DNA of 64,000 nt from Catonia carolina (GCA_035578175.1 JAQMRL010000014.1:13839774-13903773), one strand, 5' to 3'. Positions 20,866 to 32,288 are shown, counted from the stretch's first letter. Program-made: numbers and translations. Notes: generated by a model from the sequence alone, not told the origin.

Positions 20866-20996
20866 AAAACTCATGATTAAAGTAAAGTTATGTTTACATT
20901 TTACATTGTTTACTAATGATTACACACAGGTTATAAATATGTTTAATTATTTACATTCGGAGGAGAAAGTCGTGTGAATGTTTTACATCAGATTTT
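20866..20996 (+). mobile_element. H1 solo 3' end, variant, opposite orientation
   Basis: ACTCATGATTAAAGTAAAG, a second CTAATGATTA block, GGAGGAGAAAGTCGTGTGAA and TTACATCAGA. It adjoins the preceding 5' fragment so that the two outer ends face each other. Confidence 0.55.
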
Positions 20997-21695
20997 TTTG
21001 ATTGAAGAAGTGAAAATCCATTGAAATACATTACTAACATGTAAAGAGAAAAAACATAGAGGTAGTAATTTGTAAGGTGAACAATAACAGATGAATTTAA
21101 TCCAAAGAGGATAAAAAAGGAGCGAATATATTTGTACTTGTATGTAAGTAATATACTAATATGAAATGAAATGCAGTTTTTTGATCGGAAGCTGAACGTC
21201 GAGTCGGTGCTTCACCAGAGATGGCAAAACTAAGATATGATACAATCCAACGTTTCATATAAACCAGTGCCTCCTGGATCTAAAGGCAACAGGCAGAAGC
21301 AGGCTGCCTGTAAAACGGGTGAGAGTTTTAAATAGGCGACTGCCCAGTTACTAACCTATTGTATGCAGATCCCAGGTGTGGGTCGGTGAGGTCGGGGTGT
21401 CTGGGGGGAGGGTTCCTTATCATTATTTTATATCAGTTGTTATAATTAAGTACTGTTGTCTACAAAATTTGTGTTTACTAAAGTGCCATTAGGCATTACA
21501 TGTTTTTTTTTTATTTTTTTTTAGTTGCTCCCATTTTGATTATATTTTTTATCATTATTATTATTATTATTATTATTATATAGATTTGTATCTCACTTAT
21601 GTAAATAAATAACTTTAGATTATTATAATATATAAACTTAATTACTTATTGTTTATTGTTTAGTTCATATATTAATATAATATTTTTATAAAAAA
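20997..21695. other. Unassigned region with a GC-richer patch
   Basis: The stretch 21190-21415 is GC-richer with GTGTGGGTCGGTGAGGTCGG and may be older unique sequence. (ATT)n occurs at 21558-21580. Confidence 0.35.
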
Positions 21696-22691
21696 TTGGT
21701 GTGAAACACTCACACAACTTTCTCTTGCCAATGTAAATAATTAACTAAAAATAGTTATAAAACATTAGAAATAAACAAAAAACTAACCTCAATAAACATA
21801 ACCTCATTTTAATCATGAGTGAAAGACGCAAAGTGGAAATCAACCTGTTTGGCTTGAAAATACGGAAAATCACTCTTTCACGCTAAACTAAGCTGTCGAG
21901 TAAAATTCTCTGAATAAAAATTGTAGATCTTTTAATTTTTTATAAATTTTATTATATACATTTTGTCGTAAAATGCATACTAAGGCTGAAACCTTTAAAA
22001 ATCAATTTTTTACACGTTTTCGTAAAAAATAACAGAAAACCACTAATTACCGCTAAACTAAGCGTTGTACAAAAAATCTGGTGTGAAACACTCACATAAC
22101 TTTCTCTTGCCAATGCAAATACTCAACAGTATAATCTAATATTAGGCTTAGTAGGCCTAATAAAATATTACAAATAAAAAAACCTAACGTCAATAAACAT
22201 AACCTAATTTTAATCATGAGTGAAAGACGCAAAATGAAAATCAACCTGTTTGGCTTAAAAATACGGAAAATCACTATTTCAGGCTAAACTAAGTTCTGTA
22301 GAGAAAAATTCTTTTAATAAAAGTTGTAGATCTTTTAATTTTCTATAAATTTTATTATACACTTTTATCGTAAAATGCATATTAAGGCTGAAATTTTTAA
22401 AAAGTCGATTTATTATTTACACGCGTTCGTGAAAAAAAACAGAAAATCGCTAATTACCGCTAAACTAAGCGTTATACAAAACATCTTGTGTGAAACACTC
22501 ACGCAACTTTCTCTTGCCAATGCAAATAATTAACAGTACAACCTTAAATTAGTAATAAAACATTAGAAATAAACAAAAAAACTAATATCCAAAAACATAA
22601 CCTACTTTTAATCATGAGTAAATGACGCAAAATGAAAATCAACCTCAGTTTGGCTTAAAAATACGGAAAATTACTCTTTAATGCTAAACTA
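21696..22691 (-). repeat. Tandem array of three truncated H1 3' segments
   Basis: Units start at 21696, 22077 and 22484 with GGTGTGAAACACTCAC or a close variant. The first two run about 381 and 407 bp to the same internal point (AAGCGTTATACAAAA) and the third is shorter. The H1 3' terminus of each unit is joined to the internal breakpoint of the next, producing a head-to-tail array. Confidence 0.85.
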
Positions 22692-22835
22692 GGCTTTAAA
22701 GTCGATCCAGGTCTTTCAATCAAAATTCTTAAAACCTGCTTTTGGCATTCCTTTTTATGTAAGCAATAAACCCTTCACGACGATTTTAAAACTCTGACAG
22801 TAAAAGAACTAATATTAATTTCATCCTTCCATGGG

Positions 22836-24191
22836 ACCTGATGGCCCATATGTTGGTTTCTTCATGAGATGGGACCCTATTTTGATATTTTGGTAAGTGT
22901 AATATTGGCTGCATCACGTACAACATCCATTAGTTGTCTGTAGCAGTGGTTAGTTTGTGGTACGTCTCCGTGTAGTTACTATTTTTTTCCTTCGTAACGG
23001 TATTTTTAAAATGTTTACAACTCAACAACGAGTTTATATGCTTCAGTTTTGTGGAAGCATCATAAAAATACTGACTAAAATACCGGAAAATTTAGTAATA
23101 AATATCCAGGTGTGTCGTTACCGACTCGACAGCATTTACGAAAGTTAAATAAGAAATTTAAAAACACAGGAAGCGTATCAAATGCCCCGAAGTGTGGTCG
23201 TCCACGATCAATTTGCAATGACGATAATCTGCAAGCGTTTGTATCCAGTCCTGGTAAATCAACTCGTTAGGCATCTTCTGAACTAAAATTATCACGAACT
23301 AGCGAGCAAAAGATGATGAAGGAATTAAAATTGAAGCCATTTCGTCCATCTTTACTCCATGCGCTTCATGAGAACGATAGTGACAGGCGGTTGGAATTCT
23401 GTGAGACAGTCGCTATCCGTGCAGATGCCGATCCAAACTTTTTGCGATGAATTTTATGGTCTGATGAGGCATGTTTCAAACTCAATGAACGTACTCATAG
23501 GCACAACAGCGTGTACTGGTCGGATAAAAATCCTCATATTGTAATTAAAAAAGATCTTAATGTGCAAGGTGTTATAGTATGGGGAAGTATTTCGAGTAAT
23601 GCACTGATAGGTCCTTTTTTTTTTTGAGGGAAATGTTAACTCGGAAAATTACTTACAAATTCTGCAGGAAATTGTAATTTCGGAACTTAAAAACAAACCT
23701 GTTTACAATATCCAATCGCTCATCTAGCAACAAGATGGCGCTCCAGCACATTTCGGTGTCGAAGTTCGTGAGTTTTTAAATTCCAAAGTTGATGAATGGA
23801 TTGGTCGTCGTGGTACAATGGCCTGCGCGCTCGCCAGACTTAACGCCATGTGAATTTTTACTGTGGGGCATTGTAAAGAAACTAGTGTATTCTTCCAAGC
23901 CACAAAACCTGCACGAACTAAAAAGTTCAATTGAAATTGCATTTGACTATGTAAATGATGATAAAATGTTGCGGTTGAAAATTTGTGAATCAGTTTTGAG
24001 TCGCTGTATAAGGTGTTTAGAGAATCATGGTGGATAGTTTGAATACCTGCTACAACATTTTCAAGGTAATAGGCAATGTATGTACAATTCATGTAATAAA
24101 TTTGTTTAATTTTTATCTGCAGGTTTCTTATTCCATTAACCTTTCTTCCGATTTCCGTAAATATTGGGGAACCGACATATGGGCCACTCTG
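22836..24191 (+). mobile_element. Tc1/mariner-superfamily element relic
   Basis: Inverted ends: ACCTGATGGCCCATATGTTG on the left, and the right end reads ACAGAGTGGCCCATATGTCG when inverted. They enclose 1.35 kb with a decayed transposase of one orientation. No clean TA duplication survives. Confidence 0.7.
23008..24080 (+). pseudogene. Decayed transposase (Tc1/mariner superfamily)
   Basis: In order: FTTQQRVYMLQFCGS (helix-turn-helix start), GSVSNAPKCGRPRSICND, RLEFCETVAIRADADPNF, LWSDEACFKLNERTHRHNSV (first D), VIVWGSISSNALIGPF, QQDGAPAHFGVEVREFL (second D) and WPARSPDLTPCEFLLWGIV. There are stops and at least one frameshift just before WPARSPDL. The last acidic residue in the CEF motif is about 39-41 residues after the second D, longer than the 34 of classical mariners. 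That suggests a rosa/DD41D-like lineage, but E instead of D and the frameshift make this tentative. Confidence 0.75.
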
Positions 24192-24196
24192 TAAAG

Positions 24197-24330
24197 TAAA
24201 TTTCTCGAACTTCTAGATGACCATCCAAAGCAACCAGCCCGTGATCTAGCTACAAGGAACTTCTCAACTATGCGACGTCTAAAGCGAAAATGGATTAGAG
24301 ACCTCTTGGTCTAAATAACGGACAACTGTA
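24197..24330 (+). pseudogene. Mariner HTH fragment
   Basis: Reads FLELLDDHPKQPARDLATRN then MRRLKRKWI, resembling the second helix-turn-helix of mariner transposases (LLDEDP..T.RELA...RLK..GKW). No continuing catalytic domain. Confidence 0.4.
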
Positions 24331-25086
24331 GTTCTAAACAGAAAATGTACCAATGGATACCTCTCTGAAATAAAGATTTTCCACCCCAGTTAAATTAAAT
24401 ACCATATACGAAAATTATGATGCTCAATGTACAGTGCCGTATTAAATTAAAGGCAAAAAACCTTCAGTTTAACTTCAATTTTATATGTATTTATATGAAT
24501 TAGCGAAAGGACAACCAACTTAAGTAAGATATCAAAGACTACTATCGGTTTCATAATCATAGGCGCTCGAGTTTAAACCCTTGCATCTTCAAAAGTATGA
24601 GTCGGACTTTTATATATTTTACACCAAAAATTAGCTCATTTTATTCTGCGTTGACCAATAATAGTCTATTTTTTATGTTGTTTAAAAATTGCCATATCGA
24701 GGTTGGAAGACAAAAAGACCCGGTTGTTTTGCTACCGCAACAAACTTCATGCGCTTAGAGGTGTGTAACTCGATAATTATTTGACCGAAACGTGTGAAAT
24801 TTTAACTCAACATACACAATCATATTCTTACAGCGTCTACGAAATTTCAAATTTGTACGTTATTTAAATTTTGATTCATTAACTATACTCTGAACCCTTG
24901 CTATCTCGGTGACCGCTCGATCGTTAGGCACGGGAAAACTATCGTTTTATTCAGCGTAAAAAACTTAGTACAGATATGTTAATAACATAAAATATTGATT
25001 GGCCAATGTTGTGGTAGAATTTTTTATATTTTGAAAAATAGAATGGTTAATGCGGGGTGGACGCCACTATCCATGTTGCCTGAATC

Positions 25087-25130
25087 TGTCTACCTGAATT
25101 GACAATGCAGTCTGTCAATTCAGGTAGACA
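25087..25130. repeat. Perfect central hairpin of FB1
   Basis: TGTCTACCTGAATTGACA and its exact inverse flank an 8-base loop, ATGCAGTC. Confidence 0.9.
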
Positions 25131-25303
25131 GTCCGACAGGATGTCACGTACACAAACTGGTAAAACATGGATAGTAGCCCTTAACCCCCGCATTACCCAG
25201 TCTAGTTTACAAAATTTAAAAAAATGTACTACATTGGCCAATCAATATTTCATGTTATTAACATATCTGTACTAAGTTTCTTACGCTGAATAAAACGATA
25301 ATT

Positions 25304-26417
25304 GAGGAGGTAACATGCAAACCGTGTTTTGTCACAATAATGTAATTTTACACTAAGACCAAAAAACTGTTGTTTTGATTTTACTGCAGATTTAATACGG
25401 GGTTTAGCTACTGGCATTTAAAGGATGATAGAAAACGCTAAATAAACAATTTTTGAAAATATTGATATGGGAAAAGTGTTCAAAAACATTATTTTAAATT
25501 TGGACAAAACACGTTCTGCATGAAAGTAATGGACATAACTTGGTTTGAGTGGAAATTAACTTATGTAGACAAAGTTTTTTTGTAATGGACTTATTTATTA
25601 TTTTAAGACAGTTTGAAAATTTAAAGTTACTTATAATTCATAAAAATTAAAAGAAGACATATTGGAAGTAATTAATAATAAATATAAAAAAATGATACAC
25701 TAAAAAAATGATATTATAAAATGATTTTTTATGATAATATTTTGTATAATATATTAAAAAATGATATACTGAATGTAGGCTACCTATTAAAAAATTATTA
25801 AACATATTATACGAAGTCTTATAATAAACATAATAAAAGTAATAATGATTCAAAAGTTTAAATCCGAAGATCACATCTTTCTTCTTCAAGACAGTCACAG
25901 AAGATGACCTGTGCTTCACACTCTGCTGACAGCTCTTCGAATATCAATGATGAATACTATTTAAGGCGGTGATCAGATGATGTTACCCAGCCATCACCAA
26001 ACATCTTTTTCAATAATTAATCTACATAACTTTTTTTCACTAAACAATTTAAGCAAAGTCTTGCCTTTGAAATCAACTGTTGAGAAAAGGTTGTATGTGT
26101 GGATGATACCTCAACACTATTATAGAATGGTAAAAGTGTGAAATAATGAGAATGCATTCCACACAGCTGATTGGTAGACTGAAGCGCTCTTATTGGTCAG
26201 ATGGACAAAACACTTTTTGACTGAATCTTGATGATGGACAAAACATGTTCTGCACAAAACAGTAATTTTCAATATGCTTTTAACATTGGACAAAATTTCA
26301 TTTGACTGAAAACACAGCTAAATATAATTAATGTATTTCATGCAGGAGAATGCAATGGCGCCCCTAACTCAATTTTTTATTTTTTGTGACAAAACACGTT
26401 TTGCATGTTACCTTCTC
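25304..26417. mobile_element. TIR element inserted into FB1, AATT target duplication
   Basis: Left end GAGGAGGTAACATGCAAACC, right end inverted GAGAAGGTAACATGCAAAAC, with matching continued into GTGTTTTGTCACAA (34 positions). AATT flanks both sides. Internally, GGACAAAACACGTTCTGCAT-like motifs recur near 25503, 26208, 26255 and 26386, resembling subterminal transposase-binding repeats. The 90-codon minus-strand frame at 25647-25919 is unrecognised. Superfamily undetermined. Confidence 0.65.
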
Positions 26418-26870
26418 AATTTCCCCGTGACAAATGATCGAGCGGTCATCGAGATAGCAAGGGTTCAAAATATTGTTTACAAATCAAAATTTAAATAACG
26501 ATTTGAAATTTCGTACACGCTGTAAGAATATAGTCTATGTTATGTTGAAATTTCACACTTTTCGATTGAATTATTATCGAGTTACACGCCTCCAAAATTT
26601 GTTGCGGTAGCAAAAAAACCCGGGTATTTTTGTCTTCCAACCTCGACACGGCAATTTTTAAACAACATAAAAAATATAAGACTATTATTGGTCAACGCAG
26701 AATAAAATAAGCTGAATGTTGATGTAAAGTTGTTGAAATCTGACTCAAAGTTTTAGAGATGCAAGGGTTCAAACTCGGGTGTCTATGATTATGAAACCGA
26801 TAGTGGTGGCTGTTTTTCAACCCGACATTGATTTTATAGGATGATGGTCAAAGTTTGAAATACAGTGGAG

Positions 26871-27065
26871 CGTCAGTTATTCAAACTAATTGGGACCAGA
26901 TCGGTTCTGATAATCAAATACGCTAAATACAGTAATTTGATACACTGCACTGCAACAATGGAATATAACCTAACTGTTTAAACGGTTAATAACAGCCAAC
27001 ATAAACTTTGATTTAAAAAAAAGCCACTAATTTATTGCAATTGAAATAATTGCAAATTAACGAAA
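26871..27065 (+). mobile_element. Tigger/pogo-like terminus, one-sided
   Basis: CAGTGGAGCGTCAGTTATTC followed by AACTAATTGGGACCAGATCG is typical of pogo/Tigger ends. TA precedes it. No matching right end was found. Confidence 0.45.
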
Positions 27066-27099
27066 TAAACTACGGTAAAATCCGTTAGATTTTCAAGGA

Positions 27100-27545
27100 G
27101 TCAATATCGAATAATTCTTGGGAGTTATGCATGGTTTGCGAGAAGTAATCTGCCGAAAATGGTCAGATTTGTGCCAAAATCGCTCGTGGAAATTGCATCA
27201 CGATCATCCTCACGCTCACACGTCATTGCTTGTCCGTAATTTTTTGGCAAACAACAACACCATTATGTTACCTCAGCCACTGTATTCACCGGACACGGTC
27301 CCCGGCGACTTTTTTCTATTTCCGAAGCTGAAGAGTACCATGAAAAGACGACGTTTTGCGACCATTGATGACATGAAACCAGAAGCAATAAAGGAACTGA
27401 AAGCTATACCAAAAAGTGAGTTCCAGAAATGCTTCAAAAATTGGAAAAAGCTCTAGCAAAAGTGTATTATGAGTTATCTGAGAGGGATAACTTTGAAGGT
27501 GGTAAAATTGATAGAGATGAATAAACAAAGATTTTATTAAAAAAC
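27100..27545 (+). pseudogene. Mariner transposase C-terminal fragment
   Basis: The frame at 27118-27456 includes SWKLHHDHPHAHTSLLVRNF (second catalytic position, degraded), LYSPDTVPGDFFLFPKLKST (third D in GDF) and SEFQKCFKNWKKL near the end. The N-terminal and first-D regions are absent. It belongs to the same broad mariner group as the 28.05 kb copy but a distinct lineage. Confidence 0.7.
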
Positions 27546-27559
27546 TCAAATTCTCGTAA

Positions 27560-27984
27560 TTTTTCGATCAAATATTTTCGATCGTTCATGCTATACAGTA
27601 ATTATTAAAAAAATATAAAATTTTCTTTTGAACTAAGACTGAAATTATTTTTGTGGCAGCAATCTCTCATTCGTTTTAGTAACAATGCTTCAGCAGCACT
27701 AAATTCATGCTGTTTTTCGCAAAACTCGATTTAGAAAAAACGACATAAAAACAATACTTTCCTTCCTATATATTCATAAAGGCAAAAGAAAGTAAAAATC
27801 GTTTGTCACTAGAAAATGACATCGTTTTATGTGTTACAAAAATAAATCCAGAGATTCAAAAATTGGTTAGTTCCAATTAAGCCCAAATTTCACATAAATT
27901 GATTTGAAAAGAATTGTAAAAGAGTAATGTACAATTTTTGTGTCCCTTTTTAAATAAATAACTATGACAATTACTGTTTTTAAT
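27560..27984. other. Mostly unassigned; H1 5' fragment at 27722-27794 (minus)
   Basis: The fragment reads CTTTCCTTCCTATATATTCA then AGGCAAAAGAAAGT. The rest is not recognised. Confidence 0.5.
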
Positions 27985-28046
27985 TCCCCCACCCCCGTTA
28001 TTTCGCGACCCTCAGGGGGTCACGACCCATCGGTTGAGAAATACTG
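27985..28046 (-). mobile_element. hAT-like terminus
   Basis: On the minus strand CAGTATTTCTCAACCGATGG then GTCGTGACCCCCTGAGGG matches the CAGTG.TTCTCAACC style of hAT MITE ends. A related end occurs at 44337. Confidence 0.4.
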
Positions 28047-28052
28047 TACATA

Positions 28053-29361
28053 CGAGGTATGGCTATTAAATAACAAGACTGACGTTGTAAAAAATTTTAC
28101 TTTTATTTTATATAATCACTTATTGTCACCTTCAATGTATACTCCTTCTCTATCACAACAACGCTCCATGCCAATTTTCCATTGTTGGAAACAGTGCTGG
28201 AAGTCATCTTCTGTTAGCTCCTTCAGGACACGTCCCGCTTTCTCTTTTATAGCTTTCAAACTCAAATCTTGTCCTTTTTAATGCAGATTTCACCTTAGGG
28301 AACAGGTAGAAGTCTCATGGTGCAAGATCTGGTGAATAAGGTCGATGTTCTAACACTGACATGCTGTACTTGGCTAGGAACCTCTTGACAGATAACGCGG
28401 AATGAGCTGCCACATTGTCCTGGTGGAGAACCCATGATTTGTCCTACCATATTTCGGGGCGTTTTTTTCCTTACTCTTTGACGTAGTTTCAAGTAAAGTA
28501 CCTCAAAGTAGTAATATTGATTGATTATTTGACCTTCAGGAACCCAGTGAAGGTACACCATCCCATGGATATAAAAAAAAACAATCATCATTGCTTTAAA
28601 TTTTGACTTGCTCATTCAAGCTTTTTTGGCTCTCGGTGAAGTTCGGCTCTTCCAGTGCATGGATTGGCGCTTAGTTTCCGTATCATAAGTAAAAAACCAC
28701 GTTTCATCACATGTTTTTATCGTTTCCAAAAAATTTGGGTCATTTTCAATCGCGTACAAAGTGTCAGTACAAACATTTTTGCGAGCTTCTTGTTGTTCAA
28801 ACGTTAGAATTTTAGGCACCATTTTAGCACACATTTATCGAATGTTAATATTGTCATGTAAAATTTGCCGTAGACTACACATTCTTTATCAATACCTACA
28901 GTTGCACCAATTGCGCGAATATTTAATCGACGGTCAGACCGAATCAAATTACCGACTTTTTCGACATTTTCATCCGTTTTTGACGTTGAAGGGCGACCTG
29001 GCCGTGAATCATCTTCAACGTCTTCTCTGCCATCTTTAAAACGCTTAAACCATTCAAAAACACGTGCCCGTGATAAACCATTCACTGTCATACACTTCTT
29101 TCAGTAAATTATAAGTTTCAGTAGCAGTTTTTCCAAGTTTAAAGTGAAATTTCACAATTATTCGTTGCTCTACTATTACACTAACCATTTTATCCGGTAA
29201 AACAAAAAACAACAATAACGCGAACGTAGGCTCTGACTAAACGGTGTTATTTACAGAAGCGAGACTAGCTGCATACTAAAGAGAAAGGTTCACACTAAAC
29301 AGCTGTTGGTTAATGGCGGTTGACGCATACGTCAGTCTCGTTATTTAATAGCCACACCTCG
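28053..29361 (-). mobile_element. Near full-length mariner element with TA target duplication
   Basis: 1309 bp. Both termini read CGAGGTGTGGCTATTAAATA, with one mismatch at the left, when directed inward, and each is flanked by TA (28051-28052 and 29362-29363). It contains transposase in minus orientation with intact-looking regions but several frameshifts. This is the parental structure for the foldback copies at 18335 and 55047. Confidence 0.9.
28120..29190 (-). pseudogene. Mariner transposase (frameshifted)
   Basis: Minus-strand order from 29190: WFKRFKDGREDVEDDSRPGR, PSTSKTDENVEKVGNLIRSD (helix-turn-helix), VPKILTFEQQEARKNVCTDT, CDETWFFTYDTETKRQSMHW (first D), VYLHWVPEGQIINQYYYFEV. The DNAPAH and SPDLAP regions follow in other frames, and then the C-terminus. 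The pieces at 28804-29091, 28616-28834 and 28295-28615 are consecutive but out of frame with each other. It would not make a functional enzyme as read. Confidence 0.8.
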
Positions 29362-29400
29362 TATATCATAAATCATTATCATTACGATATATTTTCCCAT

Positions 29401-29524
29401 AACGGGCAGATGGAGTGTTAAATTAATTGTACTCGATCTATTGGTTTCAGGGCTACACAAAATAGTTCTGTTTCTTATCACATAGTCAGCCAATTATACG
29501 ACTGAACTATTTAAAAACGAACTG
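29401..29524 (+). mobile_element. S1 retroposon 5' head fragment
   Basis: AACGGGCAGATGGAGTGTTA to the GTCAGCCAATTATACGACTG region. Truncated beyond. Confidence 0.65.
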
Positions 29525-29820
29525 CACGGTTACAAAGAAAACCCCTTAATGAGGGCTATATAATAGCAACAAACTGATATCAGACAAGCAGTGTCCCTCC
29601 GGAATTACTTAAAATGATAACAAAACAGAATCCGCTAGGTGAGATGGCAGCCTGGCGATAACACCTACCCATGACCCGCTAGGCGAGTCTGTAACACTGA
29701 ATGTGTTAAGACGTCATAAATTTATTCATAATTAAATAGTTCAACTCAACATTAATAATTTAAAGTGTCCGTTAAACCGGATAATATAGCTCGATTACTG
29801 TTCTACCAATACAGAATGTT

Positions 29821-30026
29821 GTTTAGTTCATCAGCCGAAAGGCTGGTTTGAACCTCTAAGTAAAACGAGAAGTGATGTAATTTACAATTGCCTTCCTCAC
29901 TGATCCGCATACCAGGCCTTCTGAAAAGCATTTTCTTTCCAACTTGCAAATGACACATTCACTTCATTTACCATAGGGTGACTGTATAATAAAATTCATT
30001 ACGCTCAGAGGAGATAACTCTGACTA
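29821..30026 (-). mobile_element. S1 retroposon fragment
   Basis: Minus copy from TTTAGTTCATCAGCCGAAAG to AGAGGAGATAACTCTGAC. Its 5' head is replaced by P1. Confidence 0.7.
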
Positions 30027-30027
30027 T

Positions 30028-30417
30028 AATATATTTCACAGTTGATGAGCTGTGCTGTTCCACGCGTTTAGACCAATTAGAACGTTTTCCAGCGTTGGCA
30101 GATTGTATGAATGTATCAGCTTGACAAACATTATACGCGCATGCGTATAAGAGCAGCAGTAGTTCACTTATGTCTTGCATCTCTTACTGAACACATCGAT
30201 TATAGAGCACGTTAACATGCAATACTTTGTAATATGTCAATAAGTTGTAATTGTTATTGAAAGACCAAAAAATGGATGACTAAATATATAACAGAGCTAC
30301 GAGATCAAGAATTGGCAACGTTGCTGGCAAGTCATTGGCTAGCTATGAAGTGGGTAAGACCAATGCGTACGTTCAGAGCTCATCAGCTTTGAAAAATAGT
30401 ATAGTTCCTTTTTACAT
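30028..30417 (+). repeat. P1 repeat, longest uninterrupted copy
   Basis: Contains CATGCGTATAAGAGCAGCAG, AGTAGTTCACTTATGTCTTG and GTTATTGAAAGACCAAAAAA, then AACAGAGCTACGAGATCAAG and TCATTGGCTAGCTATGAAGT. Its middle (30255-30285) is the empty site of the H1 insertion at 1639. Confidence 0.65.
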
Positions 30418-30472
30418 CCTCTCTTCTGTTCTTAAATGATTCAGTCATATAATTAACTGACCATGTAATAAA
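30418..30472 (-). mobile_element. S1 head fragment cut by H1
   Basis: CTTCTGTTCTTAAATGATTC and TTAACTGACCATGTAATA match the S1 5' region. H1 starts immediately afterwards. Confidence 0.6.
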
Positions 30473-30474
30473 AA

Positions 30475-30646
30475 TCTGGTGTGAAACACTGACACAACTT
30501 TCTCTTACCAATACAAATAATGAACAATATAATCTAACATTAGTAAAAAACATTAGAAATAAACAAAAAACTAACCTCAATAAACATAACCTAATTTTAA
30601 ACATGAGTGAAAGACGCAAAATAAAAATAAACCTCAGTTTGGCTTA
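30475..30646 (-). mobile_element. H1 3' end fragment
   Basis: TCTGGTGTGAAACACTGACA through AACCTCAGTTTGGCTTAAAA, truncated by the following tandem repeat. Confidence 0.75.
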
Positions 30647-31555
30647 AAAAATGACATTATATTTTTGAACATCCCTTATACTACAAAAGTTTCGGACAAC
30701 CGGATTTCGAATAACCGAGAGTACATTAATTTTAAATTCACTGCACAGTTACAAATAAATCATATGTTAAAAACAACATTTTTGGAACAGGATTGTTTTT
30801 CAATAATTTCGAACACGAAATGAAATAATTGAAAGGTGAACTTATCCTTTAAATAAAAAATTATATTACTTTTTGATCATCCCTTCTAATGTTACAAAAG
30901 TTTCAGACAACTAGGTTTCGAATAACCGAGAGATAACATTCATTTCATTCACTGTACAGTTACAAATAAATTATATGTAAAAAATATTTTAGGAACAGGA
31001 TAATTTTTCATTAATTTCGAACATAAAATGAAATAATTTAAAGGTGAAATCTTCCTTTGATAAAAAAAATTACATTATTCTGATCATCCCTTGTACTGTT
31101 TCGTATAACTGGGTTTCGAATAACCGAAAGTTCATTCATTATCAATTCACTGTACAGTACAAATAAATTATATGATAAAAAAAATTTTAGGAACACGATA
31201 ATTTTTCATTGATTTCGAACACAAAATGAAATAATTTAAAGGTGAACACTCCCTTTAAATAAAAAATTATATTACTTTTTGATCATCCCTTATACTATTA
31301 CATAAGTTTTGGATAACTGGGTTTGAATAGCCGAGAATACATTCATTTTCAATTCACTGTACAGTTACAAATAAATTATATGATAAAAAAATATTTTAGG
31401 AACAGGATAATTTTTCAATAATTTCGAACACAAAGTAAAATAATTTAAAGGTGAACTCTTCCTTTAATTAAAAAAAATTACATTACATTTGATCATCCCC
31501 TTGTACTGGTTTCGGATTACTGGGTTTCGAATAACCGAAAGTACATTCATTTTAA
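30647..31555. repeat. About 206-bp tandem repeat, 4.4 copies, Tigger-like motif
   Basis: TTGATCATCCCTT or a variant recurs at about 30662, 30874, 31080, 31277 and 31488 (spacings near 212, 206, 197 and 211). Each unit includes GGTTTCGAATAACCGAGAG, CACTGTACAGTTACAAATAA and AGGAACAGGATAATTTTTCA. The TTTCGGATAACCGGGTTTCG-like core resembles pogo/Tigger terminal sequence, so the array may have grown from a transposon end. Confidence 0.85.
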
Positions 31556-32288
31556 ATACATCGGAATAGATTATTATTGTGCATTATAGATAGAACTAGA
31601 AAGTAAAGAATATTTTAAAAAATAAAACTAAGAAAGTAAACGAGTGTGGGAAGGAGAAAGAACGAGAGAGAGAGAGTTGAATAACGATTATAAGTACTTG
31701 AAGTATTATAACATAGTGTTTTAATCTTTCTTGAAGCAGATTAAATAAAAATAAATGGATGTATTTCAGATCGTGCAGTATCAGTCCGTATTCGTTGACG
31801 TGTAACTTTAAGTGTAAAGGTACCCGGTTCATTTCCCACCTTAATATCAACAAACTAGCCGGCGGGAATTCATACGATTGGTGGATAAAGTCACGCAATA
31901 TATTAATGGAATACTGTGATTGGTGGAGGCGTGGTTTCAAAATAACTTAGAACATTATTTCTCGTGTTTGTTTATTTGTTATTTTGTTTGTACTATTACA
32001 ACACTGTATCTGTGTATGTGTAAGAGAGAGATAGAAAATAAAATGGTATTAAACTGTTGAGAAAAAAACAAGGACAGACTATCTTACCCAACATAACAAC
32101 CATTCCTGGTATTCTTCAACTGCAGCCTCTTAACATCTGCAACTAAATTCCTTTTACTTGTAACAAAAACAAAAGAAATTCAACTATCTTATGTATAATA
32201 AATTTTACGGTAAATCGTTGGCATTTTTTCACAAATCTCACAACAATATAATAAATTTAGTTCAAATAATTATTTATTGATGTAAAAA
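31556..32288. other. Low-repeat region with two inverted CCAAT boxes
   Basis: ATTGG at 31877-31881 and 31919-31923 lie in the matching contexts CGATTGGTGGATAAAG and TGATTGGTGGAGGCGTGG, 42 bp apart. The DNA around them is less AT-rich than its neighbours. The 114-codon minus-strand frame at 31596-31940 lacks a recognised motif. This is the best candidate here for non-transposon regulatory DNA. Confidence 0.35.

Larger units (their letters stand above)
24541..26804. mobile_element. FB1 giant foldback element, interrupted by a TIR element
   Basis: Outer ends ACTATCGGTTTCATAATCAT and its inverse ATGATTATGAAACCGATAGT. Arms of about 540 bp run inward through TGGAAGACAAAAAGACCCGG-type, TTCAGCGTAAAAAACTTAGT and ATTGATTGGCCAATGTTGTG to a perfect central hairpin at 25087-25130. 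The right arm is split at 25304-26417. Without that insert the element is about 1.15 kb and almost wholly palindromic. No coding potential. Confidence 0.8.

Noticed and set aside
21696..22691. CRISPR-like or satellite array
   Set aside because: Units are about 400 bp partial H1 copies without short spacers, and the host is eukaryotic.
30647..31555. Centromeric satellite
   Set aside because: Only 4.4 diverged copies, with no evidence of a large array.
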